Assembly (NCBI GenBank): GCA_028023455.1
Contig: JAQFVV010000013.1
Location: forward strand, 6,962,188-7,026,187
Reading direction: 5' to 3'
Origin: Epiperipatus broadwayi
Lineage: Eukaryota > Onychophora > Udeonychophora > Euonychophora > Peripatidae
Length of the DNA stretch: 64,000 nt
The translations under genes and the position numbers were made by a program. Below the pieces are notes generated by a model. The model had not been told where the DNA came from, did not search any database, and saw only the letters and a program-made list of their open reading frames with translations. This document shows positions 38,946 to 50,557 of this stretch, one piece after another; the stretch's first letter is position 1, and each line of letters starts with the position of its first letter.

Positions 38946-40683
38946 ATATAAAATAAATATTTATTACTATTTAAACAATCATTATTTAAATTATAAATAT
39001 CATTAAATAAAATAGATTATATTTTATAATCTGTATTGCAATGTGATATCTATAAAATAATATAAACTATCACTTATTACATCTATTATTTTTTAACATT
39101 ATATTTAAAATGTTTTGAAAATATTAGTTGCAGATAGCTATGATAATTATGCACATAGTGGTCGATCCAATATTTAAGAATTGACAATTTAAAAGAATTA
39201 ATATCAGCATAAAATTATTTATATAAAAATGATTGATTATAAATTACACAAAATATTTAATAAAGACTTATAAATTGTTTTGTCACTTTAGCTCATTTAT
39301 CAATAAATAAACTTAAATGTCTTTCTGCAAATTTATAAATATAGCAGACGATCTCCTCATTATGGTTATTCATTTAAAATATAAAAGATAGGCCTAAATA
39401 AAGAGATAAAAAAAGAACCATGATTTTTGCAGCAGTTGATTATGAAGCAATTCCATATATGATAAATGAAAACATGAAAAAATAGATTATCCATTTGAGT
39501 CTGGGTCCTCAACTTTTTGGAATTACAATTGCTTATTAACAAGTTGTTGGTTTTTGTTTTTTTTTTTTTTGAAAAATTAAAATCCAATGTTTCCTTTTTC
39601 AATTCAGCAGCCAATGATTTTGTTCACATGGTCAAAACAATTTTCTTGATAAAAAAAATCATTCTTGGCTACTTGAGACTAAAACAGTAAATAAATCTAT
39701 AGTCAATTTTAAACTTATTTAAAACTAATTGCCAATTCTTTAAAATTAATGTTTTTAAATTAAACACTTGAATTTCTTTTTATATTATCATTTAATAAAT
39801 CTTTTTTATTTATAAAAAGAGTATATAATATCTTTAAGTAATAATACCATATTTATATTTTAAAATATCAATGATGTCACACTTTTAAATTAATAAAATT
39901 TACTTCTATAACATTTATTTAATTTATATAACAATGAAATATATTTCAAAAGGATATACTATTTCAATATATATATATATATTTGTAAAGCATATTATAG
40001 AAATAGGATGTAATAATTAAGTTAGTAGGCAAAACAAAATAAATACTGTTGTCCATCAGAAAGGTTTAGGACATTAAAATAAGCAAAATAAAATTAAGAA
40101 TATAACTAAAATGATAATATTAGAGAAAGATGGAGATCATTTTTGATTTGAGTCAATGATAATGATTAGAAAGTTATAGACCAGGGTTCTGAGAACAGTA
40201 CTGTCTTGTGAAAAAAACTTTAAAGTAAATGCCAATAAAATCTATGTCATTGAAAACTATGACAAATAAACAGTGAAATAAATAGTAAAGAAGAAATAGA
40301 ACAAACTTATTAAAGTTTTAAAGTGAGCCATTAAAAAAAACTAGAAGCCAATTTCATGCTGAAAGAGGAACAAATACAGTTTTCAAATACAAGACTAATC
40401 CAGAAAAGATACTCAGTGCATATATGTTGTTGTCAGATTAGAAATATATAATATATTCTGAAAGTCTTGAATTAGAAATTAATGATAATTTAATACTATA
40501 TTGTTCAAATTGTTAATAATAAATATTTTTTATTAATTTTTAATAATTTATTAAAAATTATCAATATATATATATTAATCAAGAATATATTTTTTTCATT
40601 CAAGCAATCAAAATTTGATTTACATCTAGAATCTTTTTCTTAATTGTATATCAAAATTTCAGTTTTCATTATTGTTATTTAAT
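38946..40683. other. AT-rich non-coding stretch
   Basis: No gene, RNA or clear repeat recognised. The 82-codon minus-strand frame at 39,366-39,614 is AT-biased and unremarkable. Confidence 0.55.
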
Positions 40684-41213
40684 AATAAACAACAAAGGGA
40701 ATAATCCTTCAGTCATGTGCTGTTCATGAATATTTTTTTAATCTACAAGCACTCACCCATAATCTAAAATTTGAAAAACACAAGTGAATTTCATGTGCTT
40801 AGAGCTTATTCATATATAAGCCAACATTTGCATACCATGTATGAGTCAAAGCTTGAATCTATTGTATGCCTGACATGCAAATTGGCATTCGAATTATTAT
40901 ATATGTCTTCAGCATTTGATTAATAGATATAATTACATTACTTTTGAAAATCAATATATCAATGAGATTCTATCTCTCTCCTGTTATACACTAAATAAAT
41001 TTGTACAATTTGTTTGTCAGTTTATGTCAGGCATGTAGTTTCAAGCCCTGATTTAAGCATCATAAGCAAAGGTTGACTTATGTATGCATAAACTCTAAGA
41101 ATAAGTGATTTACTTGTGTTTTTCAAACTCTAGCTTATGGGTGAGTGCATGTAAATTTAAAAACTATTTGTGTACAGTGCATGACTGAAGGATTAATCCT
41201 TGTGTTATTTATT
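40684..41213. mobile_element. Foldback element, 530 bp
   Basis: Arms of about 200 bp pair from the outer ends AATAAACAACAAAGGGAATA and TATTTATT (with GGATTAATCCTT) inward through CAGTCATG, CACTCACCCATAA and TTTGAAAAACACAAGT to GCCTGACAT. The arms are about 80% alike by eye. The centre contains TATGTCTTCAGCATTTGATT, whose relative TATGTCCTCAGTACTTGATT lies just outside the right arm. Confidence 0.7.
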
Positions 41214-42540
41214 AATATATATGTCCTCAGTACTTGATTAATAGATTTAATTGCATATTGTTATTTAAGTTATTAAACTATTTGTTACTTTAAATCAGTA
41301 AATGATTATTTTTTTGTTTTTCTTATCATCCTTTAATCCAAATCATAAGTTTATATGTATACAATATACATAAGATAAGTTTTACTAGTATATCAAAAAG
41401 TGTATGAATTATTTAAAAATTGTATTATATTTGAAAAGACAATTGTAATTTGATAATTTTAAATTTAAATTTATTAATATTTACTTACCAATAATGGAAT
41501 GGCTAGTTGAATTGATTAAAAGATATATATATAAAATTCTAAACCTGCTTACAATCTGATTCCAAGATTACTGAGATTACTGGGATTAAATTCAAAGTTA
41601 TTATTATAGCAGATTAATTCATATTTGATCTTGTATTTGAGTTTGTCAGTTAAGAAATCATATAATGTTTGATTGTATTTATCTATTGAACTATTTCATC
41701 ATCTAATATCAAGTATTGACTGTCTTTAGAAGAAAATGTAATTTTATTTAAATATTCTAATAACATTCAACTATTAGTAATAGCACATAAGGAAGTATAT
41801 GCGTAACGTTTTGAGAGGTATTATTCTTTTCTTTTTTTTTAAATATTGCTGGCCTGATCATTAACATTACTATCATGGAAATCGAACCTGAACCCTTAGA
41901 TTCTTGAATACTGAATTTTAAGGTAACACTCTAACTAACTGAACCAGCATCAAAAATGATAAAGCCAAGTTATGATATGTGGATGTTTAGTTCTTAATTC
42001 CAATTCTTGAAGTAAACCACCGAAGGCAATTGTCTGCTATTTGATATTTTTTAAATTCATTACAAATAAAGTATAATTTACAGAATAGTATAAAAAATGG
42101 AATTAGGAATTATTTTTAATTAACATTAATATTTGCAAGTAGAATATATAAAAAAAAAACAAGACTTAATTAGATTTTGTGTGCAATCATATTTTTATGA
42201 TCATCAAATCTACTTTTGAATATTTTTTATTAATTTTCTATTACTGATTTGAATAATTTATTTTATTTGAATAATATGTTTGATTTAATTTTAAAATAAT
42301 TTGTATTTTAAAATTATTTATATTTTAAAATAAAATAAATATTAATATGTTAGAGATAAGCTAAAAATTATATTTTATGACTCCAAAAATATCTTGAAAA
42401 AAATTACTGTGAACAGGCAATAAAAATATTAATCATCATCAATATTAATTAGCGATTACTTTTCAACAAGCAATAACAAAAAATTATTACTAGATTTTTT
42501 GTTCAAATTTGATCTTAAAGCAGTGAGTAAATTAGAAGCA
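41214..42540. other. AT-rich non-coding stretch
   Basis: Contains one SINE-like fragment (41,848-41,952). Nothing else is recognised. Confidence 0.55.
41848..41952 (-). repeat. tRNA-derived SINE-like fragment
   Basis: On the minus strand: GATGCTGGTTCAGTTAGTTA (box A-like) followed by GAGTGTTACCTTAAAATTCA, then AGGGTTCAGGTTCGATTTCC (box B-like). The spacing fits a tRNA head. Different family from the 11.0 and 24.8 kb SINEs. Confidence 0.5.
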
Positions 42541-43077
42541 AACCATGAAAATAGATAAGTAGATTGAAAAATAAATAGGTAGGTAGGCAGGTAGGTAGGT
42601 ATATAAGAAGGTAGGTAGGTAGTTATGTAGGTAGGTAGATAGGTAGGTCAGTCATTCTGTAAGTATATAAGTAAATGAGTAGGCAGGCAGATGGGCAAGA
42701 GGGTAAGTAGGGTGGAATAGATAAGTAGAAAAGCTGGCAGGTAACAATAGGCGAATAGATGGAGCAAGTAATCAGTAGGCAGATAGACAGATATATAAAT
42801 AAATAGCAGATAGATTGATAGACTGACAACAGATAATTAAATAGATAGATGAATGTTCAATAGATAAATAGATAGACAAATATAGAGAGAGACAGACAAA
42901 TAGATAAGTACATAGACTGATACAGGCACATAGCTAGGTAAATATATAAATAGACACAGAGATGTACATATATAGATAGACAGACAGATAGGTAGAGAGA
43001 GAGAGAGATAGACCAATACACATGAGAAATAAACAGACAAATGGTTAAATAAATAGATATATACAAACATACATATG
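42541..43077. repeat. Degenerate GATA/GGTA-type tetranucleotide zone
   Basis: Imperfect GTAG, GATA, GGCA and GACA units, scattered with A/G interruptions, lead into the pure array. The long minus-strand Ile/Tyr/Leu/Ser frame across it (42,837-43,598) is a translation of the repeat and not a gene. Confidence 0.85.
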
Positions 43078-43308
<231 letters not shown>

Positions 43309-43716
43309 ACAGACAGAGAGACAGGTAGATAGCTAGATATGTATAAGTAAATAGATAAATATAATGGATATAAAAAAGATAACCATATATATTCTAACCT
43401 TAAATTCTGCAGCCAGAACTTATATTTATGTATTATGATGGTATAATTAAAATATGTATTGTAACTATATGTTTCATGGCATACAACAACATAGCAGTGT
43501 GTGTGTGTGCAAATATATATAAAATTAAAAGAAAAAGTAGAAATAAATATAGTCAAATGTTTTTGTAGATATTTTCTACAAGTACATTGGAATAACACAA
43601 AGGAATAAATAATTTTGAATTTAAAAGAAAATTTTACTATGAAATAAATATTTAAAAAGATCTAGGTAATATTTTTATTGAATTCTGATTTTGAAATTAA
43701 AACATGCATATTTTAT

Positions 43717-45235
43717 GTTAAAATAGATCTACTGATACATTAAAAATTCACTATCTATTTTAGAAATCTTTTTTTTAAATTAAAACTTAAATAACATTTT
43801 TGGTAAAATGTCTACTATCTATTTTGGAAATCTTTTTTGTAAGTAAAGCCTGTAGATTATACTAATAAAATTCCAAGTTGCTTTTAATAGGATTAAAGTA
43901 GATTAAAAAAGTTAATAAAGATAGAAAAAACAGTCTCGAGTTAATGAATTTTTTCCACCCCATCTTATCTATAAAAAGGATGGACAAAAAGACTTTTTTT
44001 CTCTCCCCTTTTTTTTTTTTTTTCCTTCCCTTTTTTTTCCCCCCCCCTTCCCTTTTTTTTTTTTTTTTTTTTCCTTTCCCTTTTTTTATCTTCTTACAAT
44101 TCTTTTAGATAATAGCTTGGTTGAGTTGATTTTTTAAACCAAATCCCCAACCCCCCCAAAAAACCCCCAAAGGAAACGGGGGGGGGGGGGGGAAACCCAA
44201 AAAAAAAATTTTTGAATGCCTTTTTGTAGTAGCATTTATCATAAATAAAAAAACTTGTTTAGAGCTATTAATCCTCCTTATTTTTTTATATTTTTAGATT
44301 TTATTTATTCATGTGGCATCAGATGTTATTTTACAAAGCTACAATGAATATGTAATAAAAGGCTGTGGCTGCTACTAGTTCATTATGCTGGAGTTTAGAT
44401 TCACCTAGAAGGTAGAATCAACTTTTCTGTGTTCTCCATAGCCGATATAGTATTAGATGGCTGGCCTGAAGTCTAAATGGAGCTGATTGAATACCACCAG
44501 TTTCCTGATTATATCTCTCCTAATGACAACATCCAGAGAGCACATCAGCTTGTGGAAAAATTGGTATACATATGCTGCTTTGTCTATTTGCGAAGATCCA
44601 CAGATAAATGCTTCATATTTATATAAAGTGCATCTGGTGAGTTATTTAAATAATTTCTTTAATGAAAATGACATTTAAAATTTATATATTTTAAAAGAAA
44701 ATAAGTAAAATTTTGCTTGAGTGAAATAATTGATTCATAGACAATTTTATTTTGTAAAGGAAAAAGTAAACTTCCAAATCTTTCTAGATTAAAGAAAGAA
44801 AAGAAAACTTACAGGAGTATTTTTTTTAAAAAGTTTATAATTAAAAGTAACCTGTCAAAGATTTTAATATTTTTAAAAAAATGAAAAAGAGAAAAGAAAA
44901 AGAAAACCTGTTATCTATCATTTATGATAATGAAGGAAAATTTTATATACTTTCAACAGATAATTAAACTTGAAAATATATTTTTAATAAATTTATTATT
45001 TTGATAAAATATGATATGTCAGTGTGCACATATATTTTTGTGTCCATACATATATTAAACCTATCATTAATTATATATTATAAGAAAAAAATGAATTTTA
45101 TTTATATGTTAATCAATTATTATACTGTAATCAATTATTATACTGTGAATCTGTGTGATGATATATGTATGTGTTTTATGTGAACCTTTGATGAGATATT
45201 TGTATCCTTAAAATATGATAACTTAAAATTTTATT
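43717..45235 (+). repeat. Duplicated segment D, copy 1
   Basis: Direct paralogue of 50,558-51,706: GTTAAAATAG, CTATCTATTTT, TCTATAAAAAG, CTACTAGTTCA, TGGTATACATATGCTGC and AATCAATTA occur in the same order. Copy 1 is ~370 bases longer, mainly because of the homopolymer block at 43,990-44,215. A ~45-codon open stretch (about 44,480-44,620, ending before CTGGTGAGTT) looks exon-like, but copy 2 differs by many amino-acid-changing bases, so I do not call a gene. Confidence 0.75.
43990..44215. other. Extreme homopolymer block (T/C then C/A/G runs)
   Basis: Long runs of T and C, then runs of C, A, a 14-base G run and A. The paralogous copy at 50.83 kb has only about 45 bases between the same flanks. 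It is unlike anything else in the window and resembles a misassembled or low-quality segment. Confidence 0.6.
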
Positions 45236-45838
45236 AATAGTTTATGGCAAGTCAAATATGTTCAGAAATTATATCACATGTCTGATGTACACATATATGT
45301 AAATTTTAATCATTTTTTAAAATTAAATGACCATTCAAATATGTTCATTTTATATGATAGTGCATGTTGTGTAGATATATATGTGTGTGTGCGCACGCGT
45401 TTTATGTAAACCCATTAGGAGGTATTGTAAATTACAAAATAATAACTTAAAGTTTGTTTTTATGTTAATCAAAATCAGAATGCTTAATTCATTCTTAATA
45501 TTTTTTTTTCATTGTTATTAACTATTATATATGTGCTGTATGCACAGATAATGAATCTAGTAAATTTATATAACTAGATGCAAGATATTAATTTACTTTA
45601 AATATAAGAATATTTATTTATTTTAACTAAGCACTTTCAAGAGACTTCTTGCTCTCATACTCATAACTGCTGTTGTTAAAACTTCATTCTAGAAAGAAAA
45701 TTTGTGCAAAGTGATGCAAATAATTTATACCTGCCACTTTTGGGACAGGGCACAGCAAGCTTCTCTGAATTTATATTCAATTGTTAAAATTATTCCAGTG
45801 AATTTAAATCTAGATAGTTTAGAATATTATGTGTTGTA
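45236..45838. other. AT-rich non-coding stretch
   Basis: No gene or clear repeat recognised. Confidence 0.5.
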
Positions 45839-46413
45839 ACATCTCTTGTGCACAATAACAGTATAGAACTTGTGTTCTTTGAGCTAGATTCTTGCGTAAA
45901 TTGTCTATTTTATGAAAATGGTGTATATTAGTGTATGGGGATCCAGTAAATGATGATGATTATCATCATCATTATGGATTAATAAAAAAATTCTTTAAAG
46001 CCCATGCGCTACATGTTTATTTAGTTTAGTATTTATCAGCATTTAAATTTATAGTTGACCAGTACACTAATGGTTCTAGGTGGCCAGAGGATTGATGATA
46101 ATCAGCATTTTATAATATCCCAGCATTATTGGTTTTATTGTTATATATTCTGATGGATTAGCACTTAAGTTGGTGCTTTAAAATTAATAATGAAATAACT
46201 GCCTCAAGCTGACAAAGGCTAAATAGATAGCCTGGTCTATGGTAGCATCATTTCAAATCCAGTTACCAGATTGACTGTTGATTTATTTGATTGTTAATCA
46301 TTCATTATGATGAATGAGTATTACTTATACTTATTGTAGTGCTGGAGAACTTAATTAATTGAACTTATAGTCACTCTAGTGAATTAACAAAACTGATCTC
46401 TCAGAGTGATCTC
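45839..46413 (+). repeat. Family E repeat
   Basis: Plus-strand counterpart of 19,870-20,443. Contains the palindromic GATGATGATTATCATCATC near 45,951, GCCTGGTCTATGGTAGC and TAGTGCTGGAGAAC. No coding frame. Confidence 0.65.
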
Positions 46414-46431
46414 TCATGCTCATTTATTCTT

Positions 46432-47043
46432 TAATTAGATACCAACCAGTCACCACCTAAACATTCACAGTGAATATAGTAATCAATATTTTTCACTGCT
46501 GTCAAGGCAACCTTCTCACCTTTTTAATCACAAGAATGGAAACCCATTCTTACTAATGGTCCATTGAATATATATGGACACTTAAATATTGCAACTTGAC
46601 TACAGAGTGTGAAATATTGTTACAATGAAGTTTAAATAAACCTCTTTAAACATGAAATAAACATATCACTATAATGCAGACTGATAAATACTCATCTATA
46701 ACATTATTTAATGCAATACTTTTAAATTGCCCATGTATTATTTAGAAATAATAAGCGAAATAGTGCCCAAAGCTAATCTGGGATAATGATGTAATTAGAT
46801 ACCAACCAGTCACCACCTAAACATTCACAGTGAATATAGTAATCAATATTTCTCACTGCTATCAAGGCAACCTTTTCACCTTTTTAATAGCAAGAATGGA
46901 AATCCATTTTTACTAATGGCCCATTAAATATATATAGACACTTAAAGATTGCAACTTGACTACAGAGTATGAAATATTGTTACAATGGGGTTTAAATAAA
47001 CCTCTTTAAACATGAAATAAACATGTCAATATAATGCAGACTA
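46432..47043 (+). repeat. 360-bp-period duplication (family F)
   Basis: A ~252-base block starting TAATTAGATACCAACCAGTC occurs at 46,432-46,683 and 46,792-47,043 with few differences. A more diverged third copy lies at about 59,035-59,230 (GTCAAGGCAACC, GCAACTTAATTACAGAG, AAGTTTAAATAAACC). The Merlin element inserted shortly after the second copy. Confidence 0.85.
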
Positions 47044-47109
47044 ATTCATTCTTATACATGCTCTTTATTTTATATTATATATTAAATGCATACCAAAAAT
47101 CATTATTTG

Positions 47110-47117
47110 AAATATTT
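47110..47117. repeat. Left 8-bp target-site duplication of Merlin
   Basis: AAATATTT immediately outside the left terminal inverted repeat; the identical AAATATTT is at 49,550-49,557. An 8-9 bp duplication is characteristic of the Merlin superfamily. The site is itself palindromic. Confidence 0.85.
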
Positions 47118-47138
47118 GGTACTTGTGGATAATTCAAC

Positions 47139-47312
47139 CGATGACGTATTACCCTGAAAGTATATCGATCTAATGTTGCGATTTTTAAGATAACGTCTCC
47201 AAGTGATCTGCGGACACATTTAGTCGCTAAAATGTGTCCACAGATCACGTGAACACGTCACGTTAAAAAGCGCAACATTAGACTGATATGCCATCAGGGT
47301 AATACGTCATTG
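47139..47312. repeat. 174-bp palindrome at the left end of Merlin
   Basis: CGATGACGTATTACCCTG and following bases pair with CAGGGTAATACGTCATTGG. The pairing continues through CTAATGTTGCG/CGCAACATTAG to GACACATTT/AAATGTGTCC around the centre AGTCGC. The outer part overlaps the terminal inverted repeat. Confidence 0.85.
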
Positions 47313-48300
47313 GTTGATCACGTGATAAAAAACATAAAAAAGACAAAAATGTGATGCAGGTCACGTGATAAAAAAGAAAAAAAATGGCAAAAAATATGAA
47401 CATTTAAAAAAAAATTTAAACATGAAAACATAAAAAAAATACAAAAATGTGACGCAGGTCACATGATAAAAAAGAAAAAAAACTGGCAAAAATATAAAAA
47501 TTTAAAAAAAATTTAAACATAAAAACATAAAAAAAGACAAAAATTTAACAAAAAATATACGGTCACATGGTTTTTTAGATGGCTTCTTGGCGGGCAGAAA
47601 ACGAACACCACCATGTTTCTTGGTCCTGAAAAAAAAAATACAAAAAAAACAAAAAATTATTGAAAATTTACATGCATGAAATACAAAATAAGGTCAATAC
47701 AAAATATAAAAACAAAAAATTATTGAAAATTTACATGCATGAAATACAAAATAAGGTCCATACACTCAAAATATAAAAACGTACTGTATATTGCTAATTT
47801 GATTTAAAAAATACTTTACCCGAATTAATGCGAATCTGTCATTAATGGCAATCTTGTATAAAATGTGTCATGACATGCCATAGTTTTACATACATTTGGT
47901 AATTTTAAAAATGTACTGTATATTGGTAATTTGAGTTTAAAAAACTATTGAAAATTATTTACAAATTAAACGTAATTAAGTGGAAGTTTGATAAGTGTAG
48001 AAATATTAACAAAAAATGTTTGTAAATTAAAAAAAACAGATAAAATACATTTTACCCGAATTAATGTGAATCTAGCATTAATGGCGATCTTATATAAAAT
48101 GTGTCATCACATGCCGTAGTTTCACATACATTTGGTAATTTTAAAAACGTACTGTATATTGGTAATTTGAGTTTAAAAAATTATTGAAAATTATTTACAA
48201 ATTAAACATAATTAAGTGGAAGTTTGATCATTGTAGAAATATTACCAAAAAAATTTTGTACATTTAAAATAAAGATGTAATGCGAATATGGCATTAATGG
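47290..48300. repeat. Tandem repeats in the non-coding half of Merlin
   Basis: Several internal direct repeats are visible: GTGATGCAGGTCACGTGATA / GTGACGCAGGTCACATGATA near 47,350 and 47,450; ATTATTGAAAATTTACATGC near 47,656 and 47,716; and a ~236-bp unit starting CCCGAATTAATG at 47,819 and 48,055, with a partial third copy near 48,279. No coding frame. Confidence 0.8.
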
Positions 48301-48411
48301 CGACCTTACTTTTACATGCATTTGGATTACTTATTGTTTATATTCAATAATATAATTAATTATAAAATTATAATTATTAGAAAAAAAATTAAAATTACTT
48401 ACAAATAGCAT

Positions 48412-49265
48412 TCACTGTGGAGGACTGAATTGGGATATATGTTCCAAAATTGCAGCAAAAGGATCAGCTTTATATGACTGCCTCCCCATAAACTCGCTCA
48501 AATATGAGTCCAGGGGCTGACATGCTGTCCCTCTGTGTTTTTTATTACACCATTTGACCAAACCCCACAACCTTTCAACATTTTGTGTGTGTATGCCAGT
48601 TGTGGGGTCTATAAATTTGTATGTGTGATTAACTCTTCACTCTTATATCCCTTCCAGCAATCGCTGTAGATAGTCGAGCCTTCGTGTACATTTTGCAAAA
48701 TTTCTTGCATGAGAGTAGACACACTTCGATCTCGAATGGCTACAATAAAACATTCCTCAGTCTCTCTGCATACACCACCAAATAGCCATTGCTGTGGTAG
48801 GACTCTTCCGGCATTGTTCTTCCGTTTTGTGAAGAGGCTTTCGTCGATTTCCACGATTGTGTTGGGACCTCCGATTTTTCACCTTTCATTTCTTAACAAT
48901 CTCCAGGTACAAACTTTGTGGAGGTAGTTGTTCTAATTGATAACAGTTTTGTCTGAAATATTAAATTCCTCTGCACAAAATGTTTGTTTGGAACAACTGT
49001 AGATGAAACATATAGCAGTCACGAAAGTCACTTTGGAGCCAACGAACCACGTGCCTTTTCTCATTGCGATTTGGGATAGACAATCTTTCAAGTTGCATCA
49101 CCATTGTTTCACTGAATTAGGTCCCGAATTGTGAACATACTTTTTCATTTCATGACCATTTTGACACAATTTCCTTTTGGGGAGAAATCCATGGTCTTGT
49201 AAGAAGATGATCGCTTCTTCCTCCGTACTTGGTAAATTAAATAAGGTTCTTGTAGCTTCAGCCAT
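48412..49265 (-). pseudogene. Merlin transposase pseudogene (IS1595/ISXO2-type DDE)
   Basis: The minus-strand frame begins MAEATRTLFNLPSTEEEA and runs to a TGA at 48,414-48,412 (about 285 codons). The N-terminal part has a zinc-ribbon-like C-x2-GH-x-M motif (LCQNGHEM), with one fewer Cys than usual. A helix-turn-helix-like middle (SKQTFCAEEFNISDKTV) follows. The catalytic DDE domain follows: first Asp in VEIDESLF, second in YSDCWKGY, and the third acidic residue in HTQNVERLWGLVK. Three in-frame stops (TGA after ..SVKQW near 49,098, TAG near 48,933, TGA near 48,886) and one frameshift near 48,609-48,620 break it. All catalytic residues survive. The ISXO2 fold is shared with bacteria, but the ends and target duplication mark this as an animal Merlin, not contamination. 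Confidence 0.9.
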
Positions 49266-49549
49266 CATAAATGCAAATAACGCAAATATCACAAAGTAGA
49301 AGAGCTCAAAAAAGTCACTGTGATGTCGTAGATAGCAAAATCACAATAGACAGAAAAATCAAAAAATTTCCCAAACCTCTCTCCGAATTTTAAATCTCAC
49401 GGGTAAAAAAAAAAATTGACTATCTGATGGATTAATCACACCAGTCACTTGGTTGCCATGACAACGTTGTCATGCAAAAAACATCGATGTCTACCAGAAG
49501 GGAAATCGGTAGGTCAAATATGTCATCGGGTGAATTATCCGTAAGTACC

Positions 49550-49557
49550 AAATATTT
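49550..49557. repeat. Right 8-bp target-site duplication of Merlin
   Basis: AAATATTT immediately after the right terminal inverted repeat, identical to 47,110-47,117. Confidence 0.85.
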
Positions 49558-49574
49558 TACTTGGGATAATGATG

Positions 49575-49730
49575 GTATTCCATACCATTACAAATGGCTA
49601 CCCAACTGATGAATGATGATAATCATGTACTGGTGGCCATCACTACAAATGCCTACCCAACTGTGAGCTGATTATGATCATGTACTGGTGATTATCACTA
49701 CAAAATTACCATTCAACTTGATCTCAACCA
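49575..49730. repeat. ~65-bp minisatellite, about 2.5 units
   Basis: Units share CATTACAAATGGCTACCCAA / CACTACAAATGCCTACCCAA followed by ATGAT and ATCATGTACTGGTG. A third partial unit has CACTACAAAATTACCATTCAA. Confidence 0.7.
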
Positions 49731-50557
49731 CATCTGAGAAAGAAAAAAAGTATGCATTTTATGCAGAATTAATTTTAAAAATTACTGTGAAATATGTGAC
49801 AAGAGTATTGATGACTATAAATTATAAAATAATAGTTTTTGTGTATGATAGAAGTTTATGATTAAAAGTTAAATAGAAAATCAATGATTTTGGAGATTGG
49901 ATTAGGTGTTTGATTGTTGGTGCTTTTAGCTGTATTTTCAGTTTTAATAAATGATGGAGGGTTTTTGTCATTGGCTTGAGGATGCAATGTTTTCATGAAA
50001 ATGTGGGGTGTGTTCTACTTGTCTATTGCTCCAACCCATTTACTGATTTCCTATTGTTTATTATGGTTTAGTTGATGTAGTTGTGCCATGATCCCAGCCC
50101 CTAAATATCCAAAAAAAGGAGCAAAGCATAGTTTTATATTTTTCAGCGCCTAAGACTGAATAAAGCAGGGCATAGTTTTATATTTTCCAGCCCCTAAGAC
50201 TCAAAGAAGCAGAGATTTGCAAAGAATTTTGCATCATCTTCATCAAGGGTTGTGGTAGCTTATAGTGTGTAAATTGAAGTAGCCCTCATGGTGTTTATGA
50301 TGCATTGTGTACTTATAGTCCAGTGGCTAAATTCTTTATGTATCTCAGAATTGCAGGTCACTATTTATTCTGTTATCTGTCAGGTGCCTGTCAGGTCTCT
50401 AAAAATTAATGAGTACATAGTTTGAAGTATGAATTTTGTTTTGATTATACATGTAAATTATGTAAAATATTGGTAGGTAGGGTTTCATTTCTATTTTATT
50501 TTTTCTCAAAAAGGTGAGTTATGCAAACATATGAGTTTCATGGCATACAACAACATA
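49731..50557. other. Non-coding stretch with a 44-bp tandem repeat
   Basis: A 44-bp-period two-copy repeat (CATAGTTTTATATTTTTCAG at 50,127 and CATAGTTTTATATTTTCCAG at 50,171). No gene recognised. Confidence 0.6.

Larger units (their letters stand above)
47118..49549 (-). mobile_element. Merlin-superfamily DNA transposon, degraded
   Basis: A 2432-bp element bounded by 28-bp inverted repeats GGTACTT(G/A)(T/C)GGATAATTCA(A/C)CCGATGAC (47,118-47,145 and the complement at 49,522-49,549) and an exact 8-bp target duplication. A broken IS1595/ISXO2-type transposase lies on the minus strand, near the right end. The left half is non-coding and holds a 174-bp palindrome and tandem repeats. Merlin elements move by cut and paste through a DDE transposase; this copy cannot supply its own enzyme. 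The intact ends mean it may still have been mobilisable. Confidence 0.92.

Noticed and set aside
48412-49265. Possible bacterial contamination, because the transposase is ISXO2/IS1595-like
   Set aside because: It lies inside an element with Merlin-type inverted ends and an 8-bp target duplication in AT-rich animal DNA, and Merlin transposases are known relatives of IS1595.
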